A stretch of 64,000 nucleotides of DNA, taken from Clostridia bacterium. Its GTDB lineage: Bacteria > Bacillota > Clostridia > Oscillospirales > Acutalibacteraceae. The position numbers and the translations under genes were made by a program. Of the stretch, positions 53,832-63,179 are shown one piece after another (position 1 is the stretch's first letter; the number at the start of each line of letters is the position of its first letter). The stretch is taken from the NCBI GenBank assembly GCA_017409475.1, contig JAFQSP010000010.1, positions 1-64,000 of the forward strand, in the 5' to 3' direction. The notes under the pieces were generated by a model, which worked only from the letters and a program-made list of their open reading frames with translations, did not search any database and was not told the DNA's origin.

Positions 53832-54777
53832 AAAAATACCGCTGATTGCGGTTGTCGGCCCCACTGCATCGGGAAAAACGGCACTTGGAGTTGAAATAGC
53901 CCGTCTGCTTAACGGCGAGGTTGTTTCCTGCGACTCGATGCAGATTTATAAGGGAATGGATATTGCATCGGCAAAACCGACAGCCGACGAAATGAAGGGG
54001 ATACCCCATCATATGATTGGCATAGCTGAAATGAGTGAGAGTTATTCGGTTGCCCGTTATGTTGACGAGGCGAAAAAGGTAATTGCCGATATTCACAGCC
54101 GAAATAAAATGCCGATTTTGGTTGGCGGTACGGGGCTTTATTTTTCGTCACTCGTCGATAATCTCACCTTTTTCAAGGAGGAAGATGCCTCCGAGCTTAG
54201 AGCCAAGCTTACCGAAGAAGCTGAAAAAATCGGCAATGAGGCTATGCTCGAAAAGCTACGCGAAATCGACCCCGAATATGCCGAAACCTTACACCCAAAC
54301 AATTTAAAGCGTGTGATACGTGCATTAGAGGTTTATTATTCAAGCGGAGTTACCATGACCGAACAGCAACGTCGGTCGAGGAAAAAACCGTCAGAATATG
54401 ACCTCACCGCCATTGGTATTCGGTTCGAAAACCGTGAATATTTATACGAAAGAATAAACAAGCGTGTCGATATAATGCTCGAAAACGGATTGCTTGACGA
54501 GGCGAAAGAATCGTTATCCGACGAATTGGCTACGTCAGCTCAGGCAATCGGGCACAAGGAGTTTATCCCGTTTTTAAAGGGTGAATGTACCCTCGACGAA
54601 GCGGTGGAAAGCTTAAAACGCGAGACGCGACGCTACGCAAAGCGTCAAATGACATGGTTCAATCGGGATGAAAGAATTAACTGGATAACCGCCGATGGAG
54701 CCGATTTAAAAAAAATATTAGAAAATTCAATTAAAATACTGGAAATAAATGGTAAATATGGTATAATAGCCGAGTAA
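53815..54777 (+). CDS. miaA: tRNA dimethylallyltransferase
   Basis: About 320 residues. MiaA isopentenylates A37 of tRNAs reading U-initial codons. P-loop GPTASGKTALGVEIA, CDSMQIYKGMDIASAKP, and VGGTGLYFSSL are diagnostic; the C-terminus holds RETRRYAKRQMTWF. The start is uncertain: the frame is open to 53776 inside mutL, but TTG 53815, 13 bases after AAGGAG, gives a normal N-terminus eight residues before the P-loop strand. Overlaps mutL by 17 bases with that start; followed by hfq. Confidence 0.93.
   Translation: MDAFNKKIPLIAVVGPTASGKTALGVEIARLLNGEVVSCDSMQIYKGMDIASAKPTADEMKGIPHHMIGIAEMSESYSVARYVDEAKKVIADIHSRNKMPILVGGTGLYFSSLVDNLTFFKEEDASELRAKLTEEAEKIGNEAMLEKLREIDPEYAETLHPNNLKRVIRALEVYYSSGVTMTEQQRRSRKKPSEYDLTAIGIRFENREYLYERINKRVDIMLENGLLDEAKESLSDELATSAQAIGHKEFIPFLKGECTLDEAVESLKRETRRYAKRQMTWFNRDERINWITADGADLKKILENSIKILEINGKYGIIAE
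54762..54767 (+). promoter_or_regulatory. Extended -10 promoter for hfq inside miaA
   Basis: TGGTATAAT gives a TG-extended -10 (TATAAT at 54762-54767) in the last codons of miaA. The -35 region is weak. It would give hfq its own transcript with a leader of about 95 bases. Confidence 0.5.
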
Positions 54778-54813
54778 GCATCCGAATCATAACAATCGGG
54801 TGGCGGCTTTTAT

Positions 54814-54857
54814 CCTTCTCGCACGGGAAAACGTCGTATGAAAAAGTGCGAAGAAGG
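54814..54857 (+). promoter_or_regulatory. hfq leader hairpin covering the ribosome binding site
   Basis: CCTTCTCGCAC (54814-54824) can pair with GTGCGAAGAAGG (54846-54857), 11 pairs with one bulged A. The right arm covers the first four bases of the AAGGAG ribosome binding site (54854-54859) of hfq. A smaller hairpin (CCGA...TCGG) lies just upstream. Confidence 0.5.
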
Positions 54858-54868
54858 AGAAAGAAAAA

Positions 54869-55111
54869 ATGGCAAATATCAATTTACAGAACGTGTTTTT
54901 GAACAAGGCAAGAAAGGAAAAAACAGAGGTCACCGTCTTTCTTGTAAACGGGTTTCAAATTAAGGGAAGAATAATTTCTTTTGACGGATTTACCGTTTTA
55001 ATCGATAGCATGGGAAAGCAGAATTTGGTGTACAAGCATGCAATTTCTACCATGCTGCCGTCGGTTAACATAAAATTTGAAACAGAGACTGAAATCTCAT
55101 TGGAAGAATAG
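54869..55111 (+). CDS. hfq: RNA chaperone Hfq
   Basis: An 80-residue Sm-like protein forming a hexamer that binds sRNAs and mRNAs. Sm1 [20 protein letters not shown] and the Sm2 motif YKHAIST are typical; the proximal-face Gln near the N-terminus (NLQNVFLN) and Lys/His of the Sm2 motif are kept. A short acidic C-terminal tail, as in other Firmicutes. Downstream of miaA as in many bacteria. Confidence 0.97.
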   Translation: MANINLQNVFLNKARKEKTEVTVFLVNGFQIKGRIISFDGFTVLIDSMGKQNLVYKHAISTMLPSVNIKFETETEISLEE

Positions 55112-55142
55112 AAAATTAAGTATAGGAGCTGACGGAAAACAT

Positions 55143-56348
55143 ATGAAGTTTAATTATACAAAGATACTGGCTACATCTGCCGGAATTCTTATGATTGTCT
55201 ATCTTTTGTACCAAACGGTTTTTGCTTCGCTCAGCTCCATAAAAACTGAAACGGCAATAGACTATACTGCCGAAGAAATTATCAAGACCGAGGGTTACAT
55301 AATACGTGACGAAACGGTTATTACCTGCAATGATGCTGTCGGCGGCGTATTAAGCTACGAGATAGCCGACGGAAGCCGCGTATCAAAGGGCGGTACGGTT
55401 GCAGGAATTTATAATAGCGAGAATGACGTTGAGATAAAGGCGCAGATAGCCGCCCTTGATAAGCAGATAAAAAATCTTTCCGGCATTTGCAATATGGACA
55501 TGAGCAATGTTACAAATCTTGACCAGGTTGACGGCCAAATTGATGAAAGTCTTATTGAACTTTTGGACAGCGTTGCCGACGGAGATTATAGCAAGCTTGC
55601 TACCAATTCCGATGAATACCTTACGTTACTTAATAAGCGCCTTGTCGCAATTGGCGCCGAAACTGATTTTTACGACCGCCTTTCGCGACTCAATACGCAA
55701 AAATCGGCGCTTGAATCCCGACTTGGTACGGCAAAAACTGTTGTTTCCGAAAAGGCGGGTTACTTCGTTTCGTCGGTTGACGGATACGAAAATGTGCTTA
55801 CGAGCGACAGTATTGAAACCCTTACAAATGCCGACCTTGAAGGCATAAAGCCGAATGAACAAACCGATAAAACAATTATAGGAAAAACGGTTGACAGCGT
55901 TGATTGGTATATTGCGACCAGCCTTTCATTCGAGGAATCGCTTAAATTTACCGAGGGTCAGTCGCTGACTATACGCGTGCCTCTTCAAAAATTAATTGAG
56001 CTGCCCGTAAAGGTGCATAAGATAAATCGTGATGCCGCTACCGGCCAAACGGTCATAGTTTTCCGTTGCAGATATATGAGCGGTGAGCTTTCACTTATCA
56101 GAACCCAGCCGATTTCGATAGTTCTCAGTAGCGTTGACGGACTTTATGTTCCGAATGATGCGCTCCAAATAATTGACGGTAAGAAGGGCGTTTATATCAA
56201 AAACGGAAACACGGTTAAATTCATACCGATTGAGGTTGCTTATAACGGAAACGACTTTGTCGTATGTAAAAAGGGTAACGGACTTAGACTCTATGACGAA
56301 CTTGTTGTAAAGGGAAATGATTTATATGACGGAAAAGTTATTAGCTGA
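55143..56348 (+). CDS. HlyD-like membrane protein of the ylm/division cluster
   Basis: About 401 residues: a short N-terminal membrane anchor (ILATSAGILMIVYLLYQTVF) followed by an extracytoplasmic HlyD-like architecture: lipoyl-type half (GYIIRDETVITC, GSRVSKGGTVAGIY), a coiled coil (about residues 95-205), second lipoyl half and beta barrel (TGQTVIVFRCRYM). ATG 55143 fits; an in-frame ATG at 55077 overlaps hfq. From memory, such proteins commonly precede the YggS/ylmE gene and sepF in Clostridia. It resembles efflux adaptor proteins, but no transporter is adjacent. Its role in division or envelope is inferred only from position. Confidence 0.82.
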   Translation: MKFNYTKILATSAGILMIVYLLYQTVFASLSSIKTETAIDYTAEEIIKTEGYIIRDETVITCNDAVGGVLSYEIADGSRVSKGGTVAGIYNSENDVEIKAQIAALDKQIKNLSGICNMDMSNVTNLDQVDGQIDESLIELLDSVADGDYSKLATNSDEYLTLLNKRLVAIGAETDFYDRLSRLNTQKSALESRLGTAKTVVSEKAGYFVSSVDGYENVLTSDSIETLTNADLEGIKPNEQTDKTIIGKTVDSVDWYIATSLSFEESLKFTEGQSLTIRVPLQKLIELPVKVHKINRDAATGQTVIVFRCRYMSGELSLIRTQPISIVLSSVDGLYVPNDALQIIDGKKGVYIKNGNTVKFIPIEVAYNGNDFVVCKKGNGLRLYDELVVKGNDLYDGKVIS

Positions 56349-57063
56349 AGATATTAAAGAGCGCTGCGAAATTTTTGATGAGAATTTCGCAGACATAACC
56401 GAACGAGTTAAAAAAGCGGCGGCACTTTCGGGCAGAAAGGCTGACGAAATTCTGCTTCTTGCCGCAACAAAAACGATACCCGTCGAGGTTATCAACCACG
56501 CTATAAAAAACGGAATAAAGCTAATTGGCGAAAACAAGGTTCAGGAGCTTTTGTCAAAGATTGACGATTACGACACCTCTGCCGACCGTCATTTTATCGG
56601 CCATTTGCAGACCAATAAGGTTCGTCAGGTGGTGGGTAAGGTGAGCATGATTGAATCGGTTGATTCATCCCGCCTTGCTAACGAAATTTCGCGTCGAAGT
56701 GAGGAAATGGGAATAGTTACCGACATTCTCGTTGAGATAAACATTGGCGGAGAGAAATCAAAATCGGGAATAAATCCCGGAGAAACCGAGTCGTTTTTAA
56801 AGGAAATTTCAGGGCTTAAAGGAATAAAAGTGCAAGGGCTCATGACAATTCCGCCGATTTGCGAAAAAAATGAAGAAATTTTGCGATATTTTAAGCAAAT
56901 GAACAATCTATTTGTTGACATTTCGAATAAAAATATAGATAATATAAATATGAAATATTTATCTATGGGAATGTCCGACGATTTTGAGGAGGCAATTATT
57001 TGCGGAGCAAATATTGTCCGAATCGGAACAAGGCTTTTTGGCCGCCGAAATTACGCGATATGA
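56326..57063 (+). CDS. ylmE: YggS-family pyridoxal phosphate homeostasis protein
   Basis: A 245-residue PLP-binding protein (alanine racemase-like barrel, COG0325). The PLP lysine is in LLAATKTIPVEV; further signatures are LIGENKVQELLSK, HFIGHLQTNKVR, GLMTIPP and LSMGMSDDFEEAI with IVRIGTRLFG at the end. It keeps free PLP in balance; no enzymatic reaction is established. I prefer ATG 56326 with AAAGGGA ten bases upstream. It overlaps the preceding gene. Sits before sepF as in Bacillus. Confidence 0.94.
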   Translation: MTEKLLAEDIKERCEIFDENFADITERVKKAAALSGRKADEILLLAATKTIPVEVINHAIKNGIKLIGENKVQELLSKIDDYDTSADRHFIGHLQTNKVRQVVGKVSMIESVDSSRLANEISRRSEEMGIVTDILVEINIGGEKSKSGINPGETESFLKEISGLKGIKVQGLMTIPPICEKNEEILRYFKQMNNLFVDISNKNIDNINMKYLSMGMSDDFEEAIICGANIVRIGTRLFGRRNYAI

Positions 57064-57116
57064 TTCATGGATAATGATTTAATTTTTTTAAAATAAAAAC
57101 GGGGGAGTGTTTTATC

Positions 57117-57566
57117 ATGGGAATAAAGGACAAGCTTTCAGGATTTTTCAGAGCACAGGAGGATGAATACGATAGCTTTTCACCCGATGAATACGATTAC
57201 TATGACGAAGAAGAGGTAGAGGCACCCGCAACATCTTCATACTCAAAGCCTGCTGCCGAAAAATCAAAGGTCGTAAATATGAGAAATCAGGCTCAGCTTC
57301 AGGTTGTACTCGTAAAACCCGAGCGTTTCGAGGATGCACCGTCAATCGCTGACCACCTCAACAGCAAGCATACCGTTGTACTTAATCTTGAAAAAACACC
57401 AAAGGATATTCAGCGCCGCCTTATCGACTTTTTGAGCGGTGTTGCTTATGCAAACAACGGACTTGTAAAGCGCGTTGCCGCAAACACATTTATGATTACA
57501 CCGTACAATGTCGACGTAATGGGCGATATGCTCATTGACGAAATTGATAGCGGAATCTATCGTTAA
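57117..57566 (+). CDS. sepF: Cell division protein SepF
   Basis: A 149-residue FtsZ-binding division protein. N-terminal amphipathic helix GIKDKLSGFFRAQ for membrane binding, an acidic linker (YYDEEEVEAP), then the SepF domain (VVLVKPERFEDAPSIADHLN, VVLNLEKTPKDIQRRLIDFL, FMITPYNVDV). GGGGGAG precedes the ATG. The usual ylmG and ylmH genes that follow sepF in many Firmicutes are missing here. Confidence 0.96.
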   Translation: MGIKDKLSGFFRAQEDEYDSFSPDEYDYYDEEEVEAPATSSYSKPAAEKSKVVNMRNQAQLQVVLVKPERFEDAPSIADHLNSKHTVVLNLEKTPKDIQRRLIDFLSGVAYANNGLVKRVAANTFMITPYNVDVMGDMLIDEIDSGIYR

Positions 57567-57586
57567 CCGAATAAAAATATCGAGTG

Positions 57587-57626
57587 ATCGCATACGCCGT
57601 CTGAGAAAAGATAGGTGTATGCGACC
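57587..57626 (+). terminator. Hairpin between sepF and divIVA
   Basis: TCGCATACGCC pairs with GGTGTATGCGA (11 pairs, one G-U) around a 15-base loop, followed by CCATTTGTGCTTTT. It may be a weak terminator or attenuator; the T-run is not adjacent to the stem. Confidence 0.45.
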
Positions 57627-57689
57627 ATTTGTGCTTTTAAAGATAATCGCAAAAATATCTACTGTCTTAAACATAAGAGGGGGGTTATC

Positions 57690-58694
57690 ATGGTAACCGC
57701 AGACGAAATTAGAAATAAAGAGTTTTCACGTGCGGGAATGAGCGGATACAAAAAAATAGAGGTTGACGTTTTTCTCGATGAAATAGTAAACACGATAAAT
57801 TATTTGACTACAACGGCCGCCGCAAATGAAAAAAAGATAGCCGATTATGAGCTTAAACTTAACGAATACAAGGCTGACGAACAGGCAATTCAGGCGGCGC
57901 TCGTTAACGCAGAACGTGTGAGCGAACAGCTTGTTTCTGAGGCAAGGGTAAAGGCTGACGATACTATTTTTGCCGCAAATGAAAAGGCCGACGAAATTTT
58001 GTCAAAGGCAAAGGCTGAGGCCGAGATAACCATTAGCGAGGCGAAGTTAAAGGCCGAAACGATGGTTTCGGAGGCTCAGCGGCTTTCAAAGGAGCTTTCG
58101 GACACAACCGAAAGGGTTACTCGCGAAAGTATTGAAACAACAAAAGAGAAAACAGAGGCTATGGTTGCTGCCGCAGAAGAAAGTGTAAAAGAACAGCAGC
58201 AACTTTTTGACGAACTGAAAAAGCAGGTAGCTCTCTTTAAATGTGATATTCTTTCGCAGTTTAATGACCAGATTAATCTCGTGACCGAGATACCCGATGC
58301 GATTGAAATTGAACCCGAAATTGCGGCAGAAATGATCGAAATTTCTCCGACGGAAGAACCCGAAGAGGAAGAGATTGCTGAGAATAACGATATTGAGCGT
58401 ATAATCAGCGAAATGCATTCGGCCGAGCAAGAAAAGGTTGACATTGATGCCGAAGTTGAAGAGGCTGAAATAGAAATAGCAGCCGATATTTTGGTCGAGC
58501 AAGATGACCGAAATGACGAAATTGATACTGCCGAACAAAAGGCAACCAGCTTTAAAGTAAACATTGATTTTGACGAGGACGAAATCGAATCGGAAGAAAA
58601 TTCCGACGAGGTTGAGGACGATGTTGATATCACGCCCGAAACAAAAAGGGTACAGTACACCTTTGACGGAGAAGTTTCGGAAATATCAGAATGA
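57690..58694 (+). CDS. divIVA: DivIVA domain protein with acidic C-terminal extension
   Basis: A 334-residue DivIVA/GpsB-type protein marking curved membranes at poles and septa. N-terminal domain VTADEIRNKEFSRAGMSGYK and VDVFLDEIV; then a long coiled coil (about residues 60-195). The last about 125 residues are an unusual acidic tail (EEPEEEEIAENND; DFDEDEIESEENSDEVEDD) with no domain I know. ATG 57690 behind AGAGGGGGG fits the family; the frame runs 25 codons further upstream. Located between sepF and ileS as in Bacillus. Confidence 0.92.
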   Translation: MVTADEIRNKEFSRAGMSGYKKIEVDVFLDEIVNTINYLTTTAAANEKKIADYELKLNEYKADEQAIQAALVNAERVSEQLVSEARVKADDTIFAANEKADEILSKAKAEAEITISEAKLKAETMVSEAQRLSKELSDTTERVTRESIETTKEKTEAMVAAAEESVKEQQQLFDELKKQVALFKCDILSQFNDQINLVTEIPDAIEIEPEIAAEMIEISPTEEPEEEEIAENNDIERIISEMHSAEQEKVDIDAEVEEAEIEIAADILVEQDDRNDEIDTAEQKATSFKVNIDFDEDEIESEENSDEVEDDVDITPETKRVQYTFDGEVSEISE

Positions 58695-58720
58695 TAAACA
58701 GGAAAGGTAGTTAAAACAAA

Positions 58721-61507
58721 ATGGCACAGGATTATAACAAGACTCTTAATCTGCCGTCAACGGAGTTTCCGATGCGTGCAGGACTTCCCGAGAGAGAGCC
58801 CCAGGCACTCGCTCAGTGGGATGGTATGAAACTTTATGAAAAAATGCTCAAAAAGAACGAGGGAAAACCGAGCTATATTCTTCACGATGGCCCTCCCTAC
58901 GCCAACGGAAAGATTCACCTTGGTACCGCTCTTAATAAGATACTGAAGGACTTTGTCATCAAGTATAAGAGCATGACAGGTCATTACACACCTTATGTCC
59001 CCGGCTACGATACCCACGGACTTCCTACCGAGTTAAAGGCTCGAAAGGCAGCAGGTGTAGGCAACGCAACTCAAATTTCGGCGCTTGAGCTTAGAAAGAT
59101 GTGCCGCGAGTTTGCACTTGGCTTTGTCGATGACCAGCGTGACCAGTTTAAGCGCCTTGGCGTACTCGGTGAATGGGATAACCCTTATCTCACCCTCAAA
59201 CCCGAATTTGTTGCAAAGCAGATTGAAGTTTTCGGCGAAATGGCTAAAAAAGGCTATATTTATAAGGGATTAAAGCCGGTTTACTGGTGCCCCGAATGTC
59301 AAACAGCCCTTGCTGAAGCCGAAATTGAATATGCCGAGGATCCTTGCCATTCAATTTTTGTAAAGTTTAAGGTAAAGAACGATTTCGGTAAGCTTTCGGC
59401 TATTGGAGCCGACCTTGATAAGACATATTTTGTAATCTGGACTACAACTACATGGACATTGCCCGGTAACGTTGCAATTTGTGTAGGCCCGAATTACGAA
59501 TACAGCATAGTAAAGGCAAATGGCGAGTATTATGTTATGGCAACCGACCTTGCCGCCACTGCTCTTAAAGCGGCAGGAATAGAAGAATTCGAAACGGTTG
59601 GCACATTGAACGGCAGCGAGCTCGAGCTTATGACGGCTCAGCACCCCTTCCTTGATAGAGAGTCGCTTCTTATCATTGGAGACCACGTTACACTTGAAAG
59701 CGGTACAGGCTGCGTTCATACAGCTCCCGGCTTCGGTGTTGACGACTTTGAGGTTTGCCGTAAGTATAAGCAGCTGCCCATCGTCGTTTCTGTTGACGCA
59801 AAGGGTATTTTGACCGAGGAAGCCGGTCAGTTTGCAGGACTTAATACCGATGAGGCAAATAAAAAGATTGCACTTCACCTCGAGAGCACGGGCAACCTTC
59901 TTGCCCTTCAGAAGATAATTCACCAGTATCCGCATTGTTGGCGTTGCAAGTCTCCCATTCTTTTCAGAGCGACAGAGCAGTGCTTCTGCTCCATCAGCGA
60001 CTTTGCTGACAAGGCGATTGAAGCTATTGATACAGTTGAATGGATTCCTGCTTGGGGCCGCGACCGTATCGCAGGAATGGTAAAGGATCGTTCAGACTGG
60101 TGCATTTCACGTCAGAGAACTTGGGGCGTTCCGATTCCTATTTTCTATTGTGAAGATTGCGGAGCAGAAATCATCAACGACGAAACTATCTCCAATCTGT
60201 CCGCTATCTTCCGTAAGGAAGGCGCTGATGCTTGGTATGCTCACGAAGCAGCTGATCTCCTCCCGAATGGATACAAGTGTGAAAAGTGCGGCGGTACCCA
60301 TTTCAAAAAAGAAAGCGACATCATGGACGTTTGGTTCGACTCGGGCTCAACCCATGCAGCTGTTCTCGATAACAGAGATTATTTGGGAAGCCCTGCCGAC
60401 CTTTATCTCGAAGGTGCCGACCAGTATCGCGGCTGGTTCCAGTCATCCTTGCTTACTTCTGTTGCTACAAAGGGAGTTTCCCCATATAAGACCATTGTTA
60501 CTCACGGCTGGGTTGTTGACGGCGAGGGTAAAAAGATGTCAAAATCGCTCGGAAACACAATCGTTCCGGAAGACATTGTTAACCAGTATGGAGCCGATAT
60601 TCTTCGTCTTTGGGTTGCATCGAGCGACTATCACGCCGACATCCGCATCTCAAAGGATATTTTAAAGCAGCTTTCCGAAGCATATAGAAAGATTAGAAAT
60701 ACAGCACGTTTCATTCTTGGCTGTATCAGCGATTTTAACCCCGATACCGATTCGGTAGCTCTCGACGAGCTCGAACCGATTGATAAGTGGGCACTCAACC
60801 GCCTCGACGAGCTTAATAAAAAGGTTAAGGAATCGTTCGAAAAGTTCGAGTATCATATCATTTTCCACTCGGTTCATAATTTCTGCGTTGTCGATATGTC
60901 GAATTTCTATCTCGACGTATTGAAGGATAGACTTTATGTGGAAAAGACCGACAGTAAAACACGTCGTGCAGCTCAAACTACTATTTATAAGATTCTCGAT
61001 ACACTTACACGTCTTATTGCTCCGATAATCACCTTTACAGCTAACGAAATTTGGGGATTCATGCCTCACGATGAAAATAGCGTTAAGGAGCACGTTGTTC
61101 TCAACGATTATCCTGAGCTTACCGGTGTTTCGGTTGACGAGGCATTTATCGAAAAGTGGGAAAAGCTTCATGCACTTCGCGACGATGTTAAGAAGGCGAT
61201 CGAAAATGCCCGTAATCAAAAGATTATCGGTGCCTCTCTTGATGCCGAAATCGAGCTTTTCGCTACCGGCGATATGCTTAGCTTCATTAAGGAATGTGAA
61301 GCCGAGCTTCCCGTTATCTTCATCACCTCAGCGGTTAAGATTAGCGAGGGCGACGGCGGCGAATACAAGGGCGAAAACATCGGTGTTACAGTTAAGAAGG
61401 CATCGGGTGGCAAGTGTGAGCGTTGTTGGAGCTATTCCGATTCTGTCGGCTCTAATGACGAGCATCCTACCCTTTGTGCACGTTGCGCGAAGGTAATTGC
61501 CGACTGA
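58721..61507 (+). CDS. ileS: Isoleucyl-tRNA synthetase
   Basis: A 928-residue class I synthetase. HIGH-type motif in NGKIHLGTALNKIL, KMSKS motif in GKKMSKSLGN, editing domain (WTTTTWTLPGN), anticodon domain, and a C-terminal zinc finger CERCWSYSDSV...CARC. This is the bacterial short (IleS1-like) form, which ends in the zinc finger. No T-box leader is seen in the 26 bases after divIVA, so expression may follow the division operon. Confidence 0.98.
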   Translation: MAQDYNKTLNLPSTEFPMRAGLPEREPQALAQWDGMKLYEKMLKKNEGKPSYILHDGPPYANGKIHLGTALNKILKDFVIKYKSMTGHYTPYVPGYDTHGLPTELKARKAAGVGNATQISALELRKMCREFALGFVDDQRDQFKRLGVLGEWDNPYLTLKPEFVAKQIEVFGEMAKKGYIYKGLKPVYWCPECQTALAEAEIEYAEDPCHSIFVKFKVKNDFGKLSAIGADLDKTYFVIWTTTTWTLPGNVAICVGPNYEYSIVKANGEYYVMATDLAATALKAAGIEEFETVGTLNGSELELMTAQHPFLDRESLLIIGDHVTLESGTGCVHTAPGFGVDDFEVCRKYKQLPIVVSVDAKGILTEEAGQFAGLNTDEANKKIALHLESTGNLLALQKIIHQYPHCWRCKSPILFRATEQCFCSISDFADKAIEAIDTVEWIPAWGRDRIAGMVKDRSDWCISRQRTWGVPIPIFYCEDCGAEIINDETISNLSAIFRKEGADAWYAHEAADLLPNGYKCEKCGGTHFKKESDIMDVWFDSGSTHAAVLDNRDYLGSPADLYLEGADQYRGWFQSSLLTSVATKGVSPYKTIVTHGWVVDGEGKKMSKSLGNTIVPEDIVNQYGADILRLWVASSDYHADIRISKDILKQLSEAYRKIRNTARFILGCISDFNPDTDSVALDELEPIDKWALNRLDELNKKVKESFEKFEYHIIFHSVHNFCVVDMSNFYLDVLKDRLYVEKTDSKTRRAAQTTIYKILDTLTRLIAPIITFTANEIWGFMPHDENSVKEHVVLNDYPELTGVSVDEAFIEKWEKLHALRDDVKKAIENARNQKIIGASLDAEIELFATGDMLSFIKECEAELPVIFITSAVKISEGDGGEYKGENIGVTVKKASGGKCERCWSYSDSVGSNDEHPTLCARCAKVIAD

Positions 61508-61564
61508 TTTTAGGTGACGGGCTTTGCCCTGATTTATAAAAGAATTAACACGGAGGGATACCCC

Positions 61565-62125
61565 TTGAAAATCAAATCAAAAGGTCATTTGACCGAGGTA
61601 TTTGCCTTGATTTTAGCGGCATTTCTCGTAATAGCCGACCAGGTGACAAAATCGGCTATCGCGGATAGCTTTTATCTTGGCGAAACTGTTGCGGTTATCC
61701 CTTGCGTGCTCAATTTTACCTATATTCATAACAAGGGTGCAGTATTTGGGATATTAAAGGATCACCCGTGGGTGTTCAATTCCGCAACAATAATATGTGT
61801 AATAGTTGCCCTTGTACTGCTCGCAATCGGAAAGATAAAGAAAAAAATGTATATTTGGGCTACAGGGCTCATAATAGCCGGCGGAATCGGAAATATGATT
61901 GACCGCCTTTCGCTCAAATACGTTGTTGATTTTATTGAGGTTAAGTTTATTTATTTTCCTTATATTTTCAATATTGCCGATTGTTGTGTTGTTATTGGCT
62001 GCTCGCTTATCGCCTTGCAGCTGATAATCGAAATCATTGAAGAGAAAAAGGAAAAGAAAAAAGCCGAAATTTCGTCATCAACCGATGATGAAGCCGAAAA
62101 TAGCGAGGAAAAAGCAAATGAGTGA
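61565..62125 (+). CDS. lspA: Lipoprotein signal peptidase
   Basis: About 186 residues, four membrane helices. Cleaves prolipoprotein signal peptides before the lipidated Cys, needed for the lipoproteins encoded earlier in this window. Active-site motifs: IADQVTKSA, NKGAVFG, GGIGNMIDRL with the first catalytic Asp, and VVDFIEV with the second. TTG 61565 with GGAGGG seven bases upstream is the best start. A Lys/Glu-rich tail follows the last helix. It overlaps rluD by eight bases. Confidence 0.94.
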   Translation: MKIKSKGHLTEVFALILAAFLVIADQVTKSAIADSFYLGETVAVIPCVLNFTYIHNKGAVFGILKDHPWVFNSATIICVIVALVLLAIGKIKKKMYIWATGLIIAGGIGNMIDRLSLKYVVDFIEVKFIYFPYIFNIADCCVVIGCSLIALQLIIEIIEEKKEKKKAEISSSTDDEAENSEEKANE

Positions 62126-63041
62126 GAAAATTGAGCTTGTTTGCGATATTTCGGGGATAAGGGTTGACGCCTTTATCGCTGAAAATACCGATATTTCGCG
62201 TAATGCCGCCGCAACCCTTTGCGATAATGGAAAGGTAACGGTAAACGGCGCTTCGGTCAAAAAGAACGTGAAATTAAAGCAAGGGGATATCGTTGAAGTA
62301 ATTCTTCCCGAGCCGACCTATACCGATATTTTGCCCCAGAATATACCCATCGAAATCGTGTACGAGGACGATGACCTTCTGGTCGTGAATAAGAAAAAGG
62401 GAATGGTCGTTCATCCTGCGGTAGGGAACACTGATGGAACGCTTGTCAACGCTCTGCTTTATCATTGCGGCGATTCGCTTTCGGGAATAAACGGGGTAAT
62501 TCGTCCCGGAATTGTCCATCGAATTGACAAGGATACAAGCGGTTTATTAATGGTGGCAAAGAATGACACGGCTCATAATTTTCTTGCCCAACAAATAAAG
62601 GAGCATTCCTTTTCACGAGAATATGAGACGGTCGTTTACGGCAATTTCAGGGAGGATAGCGGCATAGTAAACGCCCCTATCGGAAGACACCCGATTGACC
62701 GAAAAAAGATGACCGTAACCGAGAAAAATTCGCGATATGCCATTACACGATGGCGTGTTATTCGCCGATATGGCGAATTTACTCATCTGCGTCTTATTTT
62801 AGAGACGGGACGAACCCATCAAATAAGGGTGCATATGGCGCATATCGGTCACGCAGTTGCAGGTGACGCGGTGTACGGACCGAAAAAGACTATTGAGCGC
62901 CTTTGCGGTCAGTGCCTCCATGCAAGGTATATCAAATTTCAACACCCAAACGGTAAAGAAATCGAAATTGAAAGTGAATTACCCGATTATTTTACCGAGT
63001 TTTTGGACTTTCTGGATAAAAAATATGGTGATAGGGAATAA
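62118..63041 (+). CDS. rluD: RluA/RluD-family pseudouridine synthase
   Basis: A 307-residue pseudouridine synthase with an N-terminal S4 RNA-binding domain (GIRVDAFIAENTDISRNAA) and a catalytic domain with Asp in GIVHRIDKDTSGLL; the VVNKKKGMVVHPA and RTHQIRVHMAHIGHAV motifs are typical. Targets 23S rRNA in most RluD proteins, but members differ in site. ATG 62118 is inside the lspA end (translational coupling). lspA-rluD is a conserved Firmicute pair. Confidence 0.93.
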   Translation: MSEKIELVCDISGIRVDAFIAENTDISRNAAATLCDNGKVTVNGASVKKNVKLKQGDIVEVILPEPTYTDILPQNIPIEIVYEDDDLLVVNKKKGMVVHPAVGNTDGTLVNALLYHCGDSLSGINGVIRPGIVHRIDKDTSGLLMVAKNDTAHNFLAQQIKEHSFSREYETVVYGNFREDSGIVNAPIGRHPIDRKKMTVTEKNSRYAITRWRVIRRYGEFTHLRLILETGRTHQIRVHMAHIGHAVAGDAVYGPKKTIERLCGQCLHARYIKFQHPNGKEIEIESELPDYFTEFLDFLDKKYGDRE

Positions 63042-63179
63042 AATTGCTTTATTATTGCCGTAGTATTTACAATATATAATGTGATAGAATAAAATTGGTT
63101 AAAAAATTTTTTCTGCGAAATGTTTTGGCGGTCATACGCAGAGGTAATAAATTTTTACCGTCGAAGAATGGGGAGTGTT

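Noticed and set aside
58076..58660. Ser-rich 194-codon minus-strand ORF opposite divIVA
   Set aside because: Ser-rich because it is the complement of Glu/Lys-rich coiled-coil codons; a composition artefact.
58695..58720. T-box leader for ileS
   Set aside because: The gap after divIVA is only 26 bases and holds just a ribosome binding site.
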